Shown here: piece after piece, positions 34,685 through 43,092 of the stretch
Layout of the letters: each line of letters starts with the position of its first letter
Numbering within the stretch: position 1 is the first letter of the stretch
Assembly: GCA_025451835.1 (NCBI GenBank)
Contig: JANWJR010000032.1
Coordinates: forward strand, 1-50,668
DNA length: 50,668 bases
Direction: 5' to 3'
DNA from: Candidatus Acidiferrales bacterium
GTDB taxonomy: Bacteria; Acidobacteriota; Terriglobia; Acidiferrales; UBA7541
Notes under the pieces: generated by a model
What the model was told of the DNA's origin: nothing
Database searches by the model: none
The model's input: only the letters and a program-made list of their open reading frames with translations
Program-made: the position numbers and the translations under genes

Positions 34685-37600
34685 ATGAGAAATTGCAAGG
34701 GCTTGTTCCTGGTCCTGGCAATCCTGAGTTTGCTGGCATTGGGCGGTGGCGTCCGCGCGCAGAGCCTGCAGAATGGCGCGTTGCGTGGCACCGTGCTCGA
34801 TAACTCGCACGCCGCGATCGCCACGGCGAAGCTGACATTGACCAATCCTGCCACCGGCATCAGCCGCGAGCAGCAGGTGAGCGCCGACGGGTTCTATTCC
34901 TTCGATAACGTGCCGCCCGGAGAGTACACGCTCACGGCAAACGCCGACGGTTTCGCGATCACCACGGTGAAAAATATCAATATCAGCGTGGGTGCGTCGA
35001 TCAACGTGGACGTCACCATGCCGCTGAAAAGCCAGTCAGCGACCGTTGAAGTCACGGCGAATACTGGCGCGGTCTTTGACACATCGACCGCCGGCATCAC
35101 GCAACTGCTGAACTCTACCAGCGTCGAAAACCTTCCCTTCCCCGGGCGCGATTATCGCGACCTTGCCACTCTTTCTCCCTCGGTCACGGTTGTTCCGGGA
35201 CTTCGCGGCGGCATCCGCATGGGCGGCCAGCAAAGCGATTACAGCGGGCTGGTCGTGGACGGCGGCGATCTCACGAACAACTTCTTCGGCGAGAACTTCG
35301 GTTCGCTGGAAACCAAGAACCTCACGATTCCGCTCGAAGCCATTCAGGAATTCCAGGTCGTCACCAATGGTTTCGCTCCTGAATTCGGCCGAGCGACCGG
35401 CGGGCTGCTCAACGTGGTTACGAAATCCGGCACGAATGAACTTCACGGTGAGGCCCACGAATACTATCGAGGCGGCCGCCTCACCGCTACCGACGCGCTC
35501 CACAACCCGTCGAACATTAATAATCAAAACCAGTTCGGCGGTTCGGCTGGTTTCCCGATTCACAAGGATCGTCAATTCCTCTTCTTATCGACGGACATTC
35601 AACGCGAAAGCGGGCCGCTAGACACGGTTTTCTGTCCTGCAGGCGCCAATCACGCTGCGTGCGAAGCGGCCCTCGCGGCAGCGGGAGGGGGCCCGGTGAT
35701 CGGATCGCCTACCGGGAATTCCGTTCTGCCGGTCAGTTGCACGAATGTGGTTCCCGGCGTTTCGCTGCTTTTGCCGACTTGCTATGGCGTGAACACTCTG
35801 GCGGGATTTGAAGGCTCACATAACCAGTATCAGAATTTCTTCACGATTCTTGGCCACTACGACTACCAGTTCAGCCCGGCGAACCACTTCAGCATCCGAG
35901 GCTTGGGTACGCGTAATCACACGAATGGGTTTACGGGCGGCTTTGGGCAGACCGAAACCTCGATCTCGATCGGAAACGCCGAGAATTTCATCAATCAGGG
36001 CATCAGTGGCGTCTTTGGATTGGATACCGTCCTCGGCAAGAAGGTGAACGAAATTCGCGTAACCATCCAGGGCGAAACGCGCAGGCGCCATCCAATCGGC
36101 GCCGGCCAGCCCGAGCTTTCAATTACCGGCGTCGGCAACGTCGGACAGCGGTTCTATCTGCCGGGTAACAACGACAACGGCAAGCTCGATGTCTCGGACA
36201 ACTTTTCGTATTCTTTCGGCAAGCACGACGTGAAATTCGGCGGCGGCGTGAATTCGTTCGTTGACCGCAAGGATATCTTTGCCGGATGGAGCGCCGGAGA
36301 ATTCGTGTTCTTCGGTCTATGCGATTTCAACCCGAATCCAATCACCTGCGCCGGTGTTCCCAGTCCGCCGACCGCCCCCCAGGTAGGCGGTTTCGAGCAA
36401 GGCTTTGGTCTGAAGGGCAAACCGTTCTTCCAAGCTTCTGAACTCTTCCCGGCATATCAAACAGGAATCGGTCTCTATTGGCAGGACAAATGGCAGATCA
36501 CTCCTCGCATCACGGTCACCTACGGCTTGCGGTGGGACGGGACTTTGAATCCGCAACCGCAAACGCCGGTTGCCGGGAATGAAGTCTTGGTAGGCGAGGG
36601 AGCGGGCAGCCATGCCGTTCCTACGCCTCAGCGCACTCCCCGAGACTTCAAGCAATGGGGGCCGCGCATCGGCGTGGCGTGGAACGTTGGCTCAACCGAA
36701 GCACCCACAGTGGTGCGTGCCGCGTGGGGCCTATACTATGCGCAAACGCCGACCATCTTCTTCCCTGCAGGAGGCAGCGAAAAAAGTGCAAACCTGTTCT
36801 GTTTCACCGGACCGGGCTGCCAACCGACGGCGAGCACTGCCTATAGCATTCCTTATCTCTTCCCTAATTCGCTGCCATTCGGCGTGGATGGGCTGTGCAG
36901 TTCCCCTGAAGGATGCCCCGGTCCAACCTATGTGGATCCAAACTTTCGGAACCCGAAGGTCTCGAACCTCACCGTCAGCTTGGAGCACACATTCTCGGGA
37001 AACTGGAACGTTTCAGTAACCGGCCTATCCTCCCATTCGTGGAATCTGCGAACGGGCGGCTTCAGCACAACGGTCTGGGCTCGCAATTTCAATATCCTTG
37101 GAACCGATCAGTTTGGCCGCTCGATCATCGCAGGAGCGCCCTTCGCTACAGTTCCCCTCGATCCCACTCTCTCGACCGGCGGTACCAATGAGCTCGGAAG
37201 CTTCGGTCACGCAAACTATAACTCCCTCGTCGCCAGCGTGAATAAGCCCTTCGCGCGCCGCTTCCAGCTATTTGCAAACTACACATTTTCAAAGAACGAC
37301 TCAAACGGCTCCAGTGAACGCGACACCGATTCGTTCTTTGGGCCGGAGGACCCGATCAACCTCAACCTGGATTACGGCCGTTCCCAATTGGACCTAACTC
37401 ACCAGTTCAATTCGGGCATCGTCACGAACCTGCCGTGGGGCTTTACCTGGAGCAACAATTTCCTCTACCACAGCGGCATCGCCTATCCCGTGTATATCAC
37501 GTCCGATCTGAACGGCGATGGAATCAGCAACCAGGGGGTCGGTTCGAATGACCGTCCAACAATTGCCGGCGCGAATGGCAAGCTGGCTCTGTTGACGGAT

Positions 37601-37945
37601 TATCCTAGCCGCCAGCCCAACTACTTCGCATGGGACATGCGAATCGCGAAGGACATCAGCTTTAAGGAGCGCTTTCAGGTTCGCCTGAGCGCGGATTTCT
37701 TCAATGTGACGAACCGCGGGAATCTTCAATCCAATCCGGACAACAGCGCGTTCGTTCCATTCGGAGCAGGCTGCGCTCTCTTCCCGGGCAGCGCTACAAC
37801 AAACCTCGCCACTTGTGCGCCTTTGACTCACGTGCCACAACCTGGCGATCCGACTGGGCTCGGCAACACCTTCCGAACTCTGGACGAACTCCCGACTGGC
37901 GCTACGCCGTTTGCGGCGCAGTTCGGGATTCGATTCCAGTTCTAA
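34685..37945 (+). CDS. Oar-like TonB-dependent outer-membrane receptor
   Basis: 1086 aa from ATG 34685 with GGGGGA six bases upstream; the frame runs up to 34625. Signal peptide (GLFLVLAILSLLALGGGVRA), carboxypeptidase-regulatory-like domain (about 25-110, LRGTVLDNSHAAIATAKLTL), plug (about 115-250; LPFPGRDYRDLATLSPSV, EFQVVTNGFAPEFGRATGG) and a large barrel ending in aromatic FGIRFQF. This subgroup is very abundant in Acidobacteriota and imports or binds large substrates. Here it lies between a secreted nucleoside hydrolase and an exported Qng1-like protein, and its stop overlaps the start of the latter (TAATG). The substrate may thus be a nucleoside-containing compound; this is inferred. 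Confidence 0.93.
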   Translation: MRNCKGLFLVLAILSLLALGGGVRAQSLQNGALRGTVLDNSHAAIATAKLTLTNPATGISREQQVSADGFYSFDNVPPGEYTLTANADGFAITTVKNINISVGASINVDVTMPLKSQSATVEVTANTGAVFDTSTAGITQLLNSTSVENLPFPGRDYRDLATLSPSVTVVPGLRGGIRMGGQQSDYSGLVVDGGDLTNNFFGENFGSLETKNLTIPLEAIQEFQVVTNGFAPEFGRATGGLLNVVTKSGTNELHGEAHEYYRGGRLTATDALHNPSNINNQNQFGGSAGFPIHKDRQFLFLSTDIQRESGPLDTVFCPAGANHAACEAALAAAGGGPVIGSPTGNSVLPVSCTNVVPGVSLLLPTCYGVNTLAGFEGSHNQYQNFFTILGHYDYQFSPANHFSIRGLGTRNHTNGFTGGFGQTETSISIGNAENFINQGISGVFGLDTVLGKKVNEIRVTIQGETRRRHPIGAGQPELSITGVGNVGQRFYLPGNNDNGKLDVSDNFSYSFGKHDVKFGGGVNSFVDRKDIFAGWSAGEFVFFGLCDFNPNPITCAGVPSPPTAPQVGGFEQGFGLKGKPFFQASELFPAYQTGIGLYWQDKWQITPRITVTYGLRWDGTLNPQPQTPVAGNEVLVGEGAGSHAVPTPQRTPRDFKQWGPRIGVAWNVGSTEAPTVVRAAWGLYYAQTPTIFFPAGGSEKSANLFCFTGPGCQPTASTAYSIPYLFPNSLPFGVDGLCSSPEGCPGPTYVDPNFRNPKVSNLTVSLEHTFSGNWNVSVTGLSSHSWNLRTGGFSTTVWARNFNILGTDQFGRSIIAGAPFATVPLDPTLSTGGTNELGSFGHANYNSLVASVNKPFARRFQLFANYTFSKNDSNGSSERDTDSFFGPEDPINLNLDYGRSQLDLTHQFNSGIVTNLPWGFTWSNNFLYHSGIAYPVYITSDLNGDGISNQGVGSNDRPTIAGANGKLALLTDYPSRQPNYFAWDMRIAKDISFKERFQVRLSADFFNVTNRGNLQSNPDNSAFVPFGAGCALFPGSATTNLATCAPLTHVPQPGDPTGLGNTFRTLDELPTGATPFAAQFGIRFQF

Positions 37946-39138
37946 TGCAACCGCCAGACGGAGGGCGAAGGCGCTTTCTGAAAGGCGCGACAGGTTCGAT
38001 GCTGGCGGGCGCTGTATCACCCCTGTTCATCGGAGCATGCTCCGATGCGCTGGGAGATTCCGGGCTGAACCGCGGCGCTACAGCCGCCGGCCCGGCTGCT
38101 GCATCCACAGTTCATTCCGCCTCGAAGGGTGACACGACTTTGCGCTGGCCTAAACCCATTGGCAGTCCTGTCCTCGAAAGTCTTCGTCCGGTGATCGAGC
38201 ATTCCCGCGACGTCCACACGCACGTGGATAAGATCGCGGACGTCGCAAGCTGGATGGCTTACGAAGACCTTCCGGTTCCCGAGTACGCGCTCCCCTTCGG
38301 CATTGGCGCGAATGATTCGAATGAAGCCGTTGATTTCATCATGGTCGCCGATTCGATCGACACTGCCTTCACGGATTTTGCAACGCACGTCAAATTCCAA
38401 ACGGATTTTGCCGGGCAGCATTGGTCGGACTCGGAGGCGGAATTCGCTTGCCTCAAGCGCGCCATGGATAGCGGCACGCCGATCCTCGACGGGAAATTCC
38501 TCGCCAAGGTCACGCGCGCGCAGTTGAACTCGATTTTCGCGGGCAACATCGAAATGCCCATGCTCGATGAAAAGCTCGAAGTGCTGCACCAGGTGGGCGC
38601 GGTGCTCGCGCAAAAATACAACGGGCGCTTCTCGAATTTCGTGCGCTCCTGCTCGCCGAAGCTTTACGACAACGGCAACGGATTGATCGACCGCCTGGTC
38701 ACGGAATTTCCGCGGTTCAACGATGTGAGCCAGTTCGAGGGCCACGAGATCAAATTCTACAAGCTCGCGCAGCTCGGCGTTTGGATGCTCTACGCCAATC
38801 TTCACAAGTCCGGAAAATTCCGGCTCGACGATCCGGAAAAGATGACGGCTTTCGCCGATTACATCGTACCGGTCGCCCTCCGGCTGCTGCGCATCACCAG
38901 CTATTCTCCGGCGCTCGAGCACGCCATCGACACCTATCAGTTGATTCCGAGGGATTCGACGCAGGAAATCGAGATACGCGCCCATTGTCTCTACGCCACC
39001 GCGCTGCTCCGCGAGGAGATCAACAAGATTCGCCCGTCCGACATGCAGGTGATCATCCCGCAGATTGACGCACGGCTCTGGGTTCCCTATCACAAGACCT
39101 TCTGGCCGCATCATCTGACGCGCACCATCATGTACTGA
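37945..39138 (+). CDS. Exported, divergent Qng1-like (DUF2419/queuosine salvage family) protein
   Basis: 397 aa from ATG 37945, overlapping the receptor stop by one base. N-terminus: RRRFLKGATGSMLAGAVSPL then FIGAC, a twin-arginine signal with a possible lipobox (Cys 32). The rest aligns, by my recall of the family, to queuosine 5'-phosphate N-glycosylase: KRAMDSGTPILD (171-182), LVTEFPRFNDVSQFEGHEIK (251-270), FYKLAQ (271-276, family FYKRAQ), FADYIVPV (303-310, family FADYR-PQ), TSYSPAL, EIEIRAHCLY (341-350), IDARLW and the C-terminal HHLTRTIMY. The family NFxFW base-binding motif is replaced near 139-146 (DTAFTDF). It likely cleaves an N-glycosidic bond, but substrate is open. Confidence 0.8.
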   Translation: MQPPDGGRRRFLKGATGSMLAGAVSPLFIGACSDALGDSGLNRGATAAGPAAASTVHSASKGDTTLRWPKPIGSPVLESLRPVIEHSRDVHTHVDKIADVASWMAYEDLPVPEYALPFGIGANDSNEAVDFIMVADSIDTAFTDFATHVKFQTDFAGQHWSDSEAEFACLKRAMDSGTPILDGKFLAKVTRAQLNSIFAGNIEMPMLDEKLEVLHQVGAVLAQKYNGRFSNFVRSCSPKLYDNGNGLIDRLVTEFPRFNDVSQFEGHEIKFYKLAQLGVWMLYANLHKSGKFRLDDPEKMTAFADYIVPVALRLLRITSYSPALEHAIDTYQLIPRDSTQEIEIRAHCLYATALLREEINKIRPSDMQVIIPQIDARLWVPYHKTFWPHHLTRTIMY

Positions 39139-39190
39139 ACCCGGTGTACGGCTGCCGCCCAGCAGCTTGCTGAAAAAACTCATTTTGATC

Positions 39191-39293
39191 GTCATTCTGA
39201 GCGAAGCGAAGAATCTCTCTTGGTGACAACGCCAAGGAAAAGAGAGATTCTTCGGGCCACCAACGGCCCTCAGAATGACGCGCGGCTTTTTTT
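39191..39293. repeat. REP-like hairpin element, copy 2, with T-tract (terminator-like)
   Basis: Left arm GTCATTCTGAG (39191-39201) pairs with CTCAGAATGAC (39269-39279); an inner stem GAAGAATCTCTCT (39208-39220) pairs with AGAGAGATTCTTC. Then GCGCGGC and seven Ts (39287-39293). An A-run also precedes it. It can end transcription from the Qng1-like gene, and perhaps from the other strand. Same family as 25541-25627. I recall this TCATTCTGAGCGAAGCGAAG motif as a common dispersed repeat in environmental genomes. Confidence 0.75.
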
Positions 39294-39393
39294 ACAAGCG
39301 GCCAGGCTGGGACGCTACAGTCGGGATTGATAATTACGAGGAGTGGCCGAATCCCGGATTCCGCGGTGCCGGATCAAACAGGAGTTCGAAACC

Positions 39394-40479
39394 ATGAAGA
39401 GACATTATCTGTGGGCCCCAATTTTCGTTCTAATTCTCGCAACGCTGTCGGCGCCTCTCGGCGCGCAGGAAAACCGCAGGGTCGTGATCGACCAGGATTG
39501 CGCCGGGCCGGGCGGAACGGACATGCAGGCAATTCTGGCGATCGTGCAATCGCCGGAAACGCGGGTGCTTGGAATTACCGTGGTCACCGGCGATGCCTGG
39601 CGCGACGAAGAAGTGCAGCATACGCTTCGGCTGATGGAAATCATCGGCCGCACCGATATTCCCGTGGTTCCCGGCGCCGCCTTCCCTCTTGTGAATAGCA
39701 AGGAATACATCGCGCGATGGGAAACGCTCCACGGAAAAGTGGTCTACCAGGGCGCATGGAATTTCGGCAAGCCCGTGCACGGTCCGTACGAGATTCCTCC
39801 CATGCCGGAAGGCAAGCCCGCCATAAAAGCTGCAAACGAAGACGCCGCTCATTTTCTAGTGCGCATGGTCCGCAAATATCCGCATCAGGTGACCATTTAT
39901 GAGGGCGGGCCGCTCACCAACCTTGCGCTCGCGCTGGCGCTCGATCCGGAATTCGCGTCGCTCGCGAAGGAACTGATCGTCATGGGCGGAAGCATCAATC
40001 CGCAGACCGACGACCCGGAATTCAGCATGACGCCCGGCCGGGAATTCAATTTCTGGATGGACCCGGAAGCCTCGCGTCGCGTGCTGCATGCGCCCTGGGC
40101 GCGGATCGTGGTAACCACGGTGGACATTTCGGTGAAGACGCGAATGGACGCGGACCTGATTGCGCGAATCGGCGCGGGAAAATACCCGGCGGCGCGGTAC
40201 GTCGCGAAATATGCGCGGCACAACTATTTGTGGGACGAACTCGCGGCTGTCGCGTGGCTGGATCCGGGCATCATCACGAAATCGCGAAAGCTGTACATGG
40301 ACGTATCCGTGGACCACGGCGACTCGTACGGTGATACGCTCGTCTGGACCGAGGCCACCCGGCCGCACATGGGTGAACGCGTCGTGGAGGTGCAGGACGA
40401 TCTCAATAAAACGAAGTTTTACGATGAATTCGTTGGCCTGCTGACGGCGCCAACTCCAACCGCGCGGCCCGCCCACTAG
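39394..40479 (+). CDS. Secreted nucleoside-hydrolase-family protein 2 (variant active-site loop)
   Basis: 361 aa from ATG 39394 with AGGAG nine bases upstream. Signal peptide (LWAPIFVLILATLSAPLGA). The nucleoside hydrolase fold is clear: TIYEGGPLTNLALALALDP, LIVMGGSINP, REFNFWMDPEASRRVL, WDELAAVAWLDP. The metal/ribose loop is altered: VIDQDCAGPGGTDMQA (Asp 33, 35, 43) instead of DTDPGTDDA, with a longer loop and one acidic residue fewer, and Trp before the last aspartate. It is a close paralog of hydrolase 3 (44409-45554) and distant from hydrolase 1. Cleavage of a non-standard nucleoside is possible. It is preceded by the hairpin repeat, so probably has its own promoter. Confidence 0.88.
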   Translation: MKRHYLWAPIFVLILATLSAPLGAQENRRVVIDQDCAGPGGTDMQAILAIVQSPETRVLGITVVTGDAWRDEEVQHTLRLMEIIGRTDIPVVPGAAFPLVNSKEYIARWETLHGKVVYQGAWNFGKPVHGPYEIPPMPEGKPAIKAANEDAAHFLVRMVRKYPHQVTIYEGGPLTNLALALALDPEFASLAKELIVMGGSINPQTDDPEFSMTPGREFNFWMDPEASRRVLHAPWARIVVTTVDISVKTRMDADLIARIGAGKYPAARYVAKYARHNYLWDELAAVAWLDPGIITKSRKLYMDVSVDHGDSYGDTLVWTEATRPHMGERVVEVQDDLNKTKFYDEFVGLLTAPTPTARPAH

Positions 40480-40562
40480 CACGTTTCGTGTTGCGAGCGC
40501 ATCGTGGCACCCGAGTCCCGCCGGCAGTGATTTTCGGGCGAGCAACCGGGAGGCGCTGGGAG

Positions 40563-42035
40563 TTACCGCTCGGGCGGCGCATTTCTCGAAAACGCGTCGA
40601 GCGCGCGCTGGTAATCGGGATCGTTAGGCGATAGATCGAGTGCCTTTTTGTAAGCGGCCAGCGCGCGCGCGCGTTCATTTCGCTGCTGGTAAATCGTTCC
40701 CATCTCGAAGTACGCATCCGATTCCTTGGGATCGATGAGCGTGGCGCGCTGGAAAGCCGCAAGCGCATCATCCGGTTTCCCCTGCTTCTCCAATATCTTT
40801 CCCTGCACGTACAGAAATTCCGGCTGGTAAGGGTTGCGCGAGAGCGCCTGTTCAATCGCACCGCTTGCCTTTTCGATATCGCCTGCCGAGTAGTAGAGCT
40901 TGGCAAGCTGTGAATAGGCAACCCCGTACGTGGGGTCCTTGGCCAGAGCCTGCTGCAGCAAATCGAGCGCGCCTTGAAAATCGTTTTTTATCGCCAGCGC
41001 GTCTGACTGTTCCACCAGGTGCTTCGCCTGCGTTTGATTCTCCTTCGTCGCGCGGTCGTTCTGGGAAGCGGCTTCGAATTCCTGCAACGTCTTTTGTGCT
41101 TGGTCGGTTTGGCCGGCGCAGCGGTAAGCTCGTGCGAGCAAGTACAGCGTCTTGGAATCGTTCGATTGCACGGAGAAAAGCGGTTCGAGCACCCCGACGG
41201 CGCGCGTGCATTGGCGCGTCACGTCGCTGGCTGAAGCGCCGGGCGGCATGCGCAAAAGAATTTCTCCCAGCAGCGCGCGGCCGCGGGGATTCTGCGGCTG
41301 TAACTCGACCACCTTTTCGGCGTCGCGCCTTGCCGGCTCATCCTGATTACTGTCGGAATAAATTTGTGCGCGCGTGTAATAGGCCAGCGCATTTGCCGGG
41401 TCGCGTGCAAGAACTTTGCGGATCTCGACGAGCGCGTTTGCGATATCGCCCTTCGAGCTGTATGCCACCGCCAGGCGATTGCGAGTCTCCACATTGGAAG
41501 GCGCCAGAGCAAGGGCGGCTCGCAGGTGGCCGATCGCTGCATCGTAGGTTTGCATCTCGATGTCGAAATCGCCGAACACGGCGAGCGGCCTTGGGTCTTT
41601 CGGATGTTCGCGGATGGCGCGATTGAGGATACTGCGCGCCTGATCGTAGTTGTGTGCGCGGCGGTACGCCTGCGCCAGTCCGACCTCCGCCGAAACGTTT
41701 CGCGGCGATAATTTCAATGCCGCCTGGTAGCTCGAGATTGCGGCCGCCAGTTGGCCCGTCTCCACCTCTGCAAACGCCAGACTTTCTTGCAGGTCGGAAT
41801 CGTGCGGTGAGAGTGCGGCGGCTCGCTCGAGCGTTGCGGCAGCTTCGTTCCAATGGCCACCGGCCGCTTGCGACTGCGCCTCTCGTTTTAGATTTTCCGA
41901 TTCCTGCGCGGACGAATGGGCCAGGAGCGCGCCGGCTACAATAACCACCACCAACAGCATGACTCGGGAAAGCGTAGCCCGCGGCCCCGGTCGGGACCGC
42001 AGCGAGGTCCAACCTGACCCGCAGTGCACGAACAT
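40563..42035 (-). CDS. Secreted or membrane-anchored TPR protein
   Basis: 490 aa from ATG 42035, chosen because a TGTTATAAT promoter box ends six bases upstream; ATG 41960 is the alternative. A hydrophobic segment at 25-43 (VMLLVVVIVAGALLAHSSAQ) is a signal or anchor. Then about ten tetratricopeptide repeats fill the protein (for example LAAAISSYQAALKLSPRNVS, PDDALAAFQRATLIDPKESD, RARALAAYKKALDLSPNDPD). TPR proteins are protein-binding scaffolds; the partner may be one of the surrounding periplasmic or outer-membrane proteins. It lies on the opposite strand inside the nucleoside locus. Confidence 0.9.
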   Translation of the reverse strand: MFVHCGSGWTSLRSRPGPRATLSRVMLLVVVIVAGALLAHSSAQESENLKREAQSQAAGGHWNEAAATLERAAALSPHDSDLQESLAFAEVETGQLAAAISSYQAALKLSPRNVSAEVGLAQAYRRAHNYDQARSILNRAIREHPKDPRPLAVFGDFDIEMQTYDAAIGHLRAALALAPSNVETRNRLAVAYSSKGDIANALVEIRKVLARDPANALAYYTRAQIYSDSNQDEPARRDAEKVVELQPQNPRGRALLGEILLRMPPGASASDVTRQCTRAVGVLEPLFSVQSNDSKTLYLLARAYRCAGQTDQAQKTLQEFEAASQNDRATKENQTQAKHLVEQSDALAIKNDFQGALDLLQQALAKDPTYGVAYSQLAKLYYSAGDIEKASGAIEQALSRNPYQPEFLYVQGKILEKQGKPDDALAAFQRATLIDPKESDAYFEMGTIYQQRNERARALAAYKKALDLSPNDPDYQRALDAFSRNAPPER

Positions 42036-42041
42036 TCGCCG

Positions 42042-42050
42042 ATTATAACA
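42042..42050 (-). promoter_or_regulatory. Perfect extended -10 promoter before the TPR gene (leaderless candidate)
   Basis: On the minus strand TGTTATAAT, a perfect TATAAT with TG-N, ends 6 nt before the ATG at 42035. The expected start of transcription falls on the ATG itself. No ribosome binding site is present or possible. Confidence 0.5.
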
Positions 42051-42152
42051 TCCCGTGTTGGCGCCACTCGAAGCGATGCTCGCTTCTCACGGGCAGGAAC
42101 GGCGACGCCGGGGCGAGCGGGTTGGCATTGGAATGGTGCAGCGCGGCGCTTT

Positions 42153-42653
42153 TTAGTGCAGTTTCTCAATCTGTTGCTGCACCTGGCTCCGAAATTCCAG
42201 CGGGTGCGCGACTTTGTGAAATGGCTCGGGAGTACCGCCCGTTCCGATCACCACGATGGTTCCATAACCCAGCATCCTGCCGAACGCCGTCTCGCTTACT
42301 TCAATGCTCTCTACTTTGTTCAGCAGCATTTCGATCGTCTTGCGGCTGGCCAGTCCCGTCTTGATCACCACGCGCCGATTCGTCACCGCCATTTCCGTTG
42401 CGTTCCGGCGCACCATGCCCATTAGAATTGTCACGATGCCGCAGACCAGCAGCGCAACGCCGCCGCCTTCCATGAGGTGAAGGTTTCTGGTTTCAATGTC
42501 GGTCTGCCTGAACGCGTAAATGAGGAGAAGTACGCCGGGCAGAACGAGCAGCAAGCATCCCACGATTATGTGCCCAAGCATCACGATCCAATGGAGCCGA
42601 GTCTCGTAAATTACTGTCTCGCCCGGAACCAGGTTTGATTCGACGTAGCTCAT
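42153..42653 (-). CDS. PH-domain (bPH2/YdbT-type) membrane protein
   Basis: 166 aa; GGGGGA eight bases before the ATG. It begins ESNLVPGETVIYETRLHWI, the usual start of bacterial PH-like proteins, then two TM segments (about 22-47 and 65-82: IIVGCLLLVLPGVLLLIYAF, GVALLVCGIVTILMG) and the PH-like core MAVTNRRVVIKTGLASRKTI, VESIEVSETAFGRMLGYGTI. Function of these proteins is poorly known; they sit in the inner membrane. Upstream of the TPR gene on the same strand, 117 bp away, perhaps not co-transcribed since the TPR gene has its own promoter. Confidence 0.88.
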   Translation of the reverse strand: MSYVESNLVPGETVIYETRLHWIVMLGHIIVGCLLLVLPGVLLLIYAFRQTDIETRNLHLMEGGGVALLVCGIVTILMGMVRRNATEMAVTNRRVVIKTGLASRKTIEMLLNKVESIEVSETAFGRMLGYGTIVVIGTGGTPEPFHKVAHPLEFRSQVQQQIEKLH

Positions 42654-43092
42654 CTGCGCATTCCCCCGAATCGCTCAGTCATGGGTAACACCAGCGCACC
42701 CGTTCGCAATTCAAAGAGGCTACCACAACGGTCGCAAAGCTCCGTTGCCATCCCAGGCTCAACCGATCATAAGTCGGTGGCTGCAACTGTGGGCACGTAT
42801 CTGATTTGCTGGTTTATCTGGAACTGAAACACGTCGGTGAGACGATAGCCTATCTCATAAACATGAAAATCTTATATGCGCTCGGGGCAGCCGAATACGA
42901 CCAGAGGCAAATACCCTCAAGAATATGGGGTTTTCTCTGGCCGACGGCGCTAAATCCTGTACCCCGAATGATCTGAAACTATTTATGAGATGGCGACTAG
43001 GGACCTGCTTACCGCAATCTTGAAACCCAAATGTCCCGTCTGCGCATTCACACCCGAAAGAAGGCGCTAATTCAGCCGTTCATGAGATGCCT
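42654..43092. other. Intergenic region without a supported gene
   Basis: 439 bp between the PH-domain gene start and the TonB-C gene end. More AT-rich than the surroundings in 42840-43000. A 37-codon ORF (42863-42976, plus) lacks a binding site and any recognisable feature. No tRNA-like fold or terminator T-tract was seen. Confidence 0.5.

Noticed and set aside
37813-37944. Longer N-terminus of the Qng1-like gene reaching back into the receptor gene
   Set aside because: The Tat signal begins right at ATG 37945, which also overlaps the receptor stop by one base; the upstream part is only receptor sequence in another frame.
42863-42976. 37-codon plus-strand ORF in the gap between the PH-domain and TonB-C genes
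   Set aside because: No ribosome binding site, no recognisable domain, and ordinary length for chance in an AT-richer gap.
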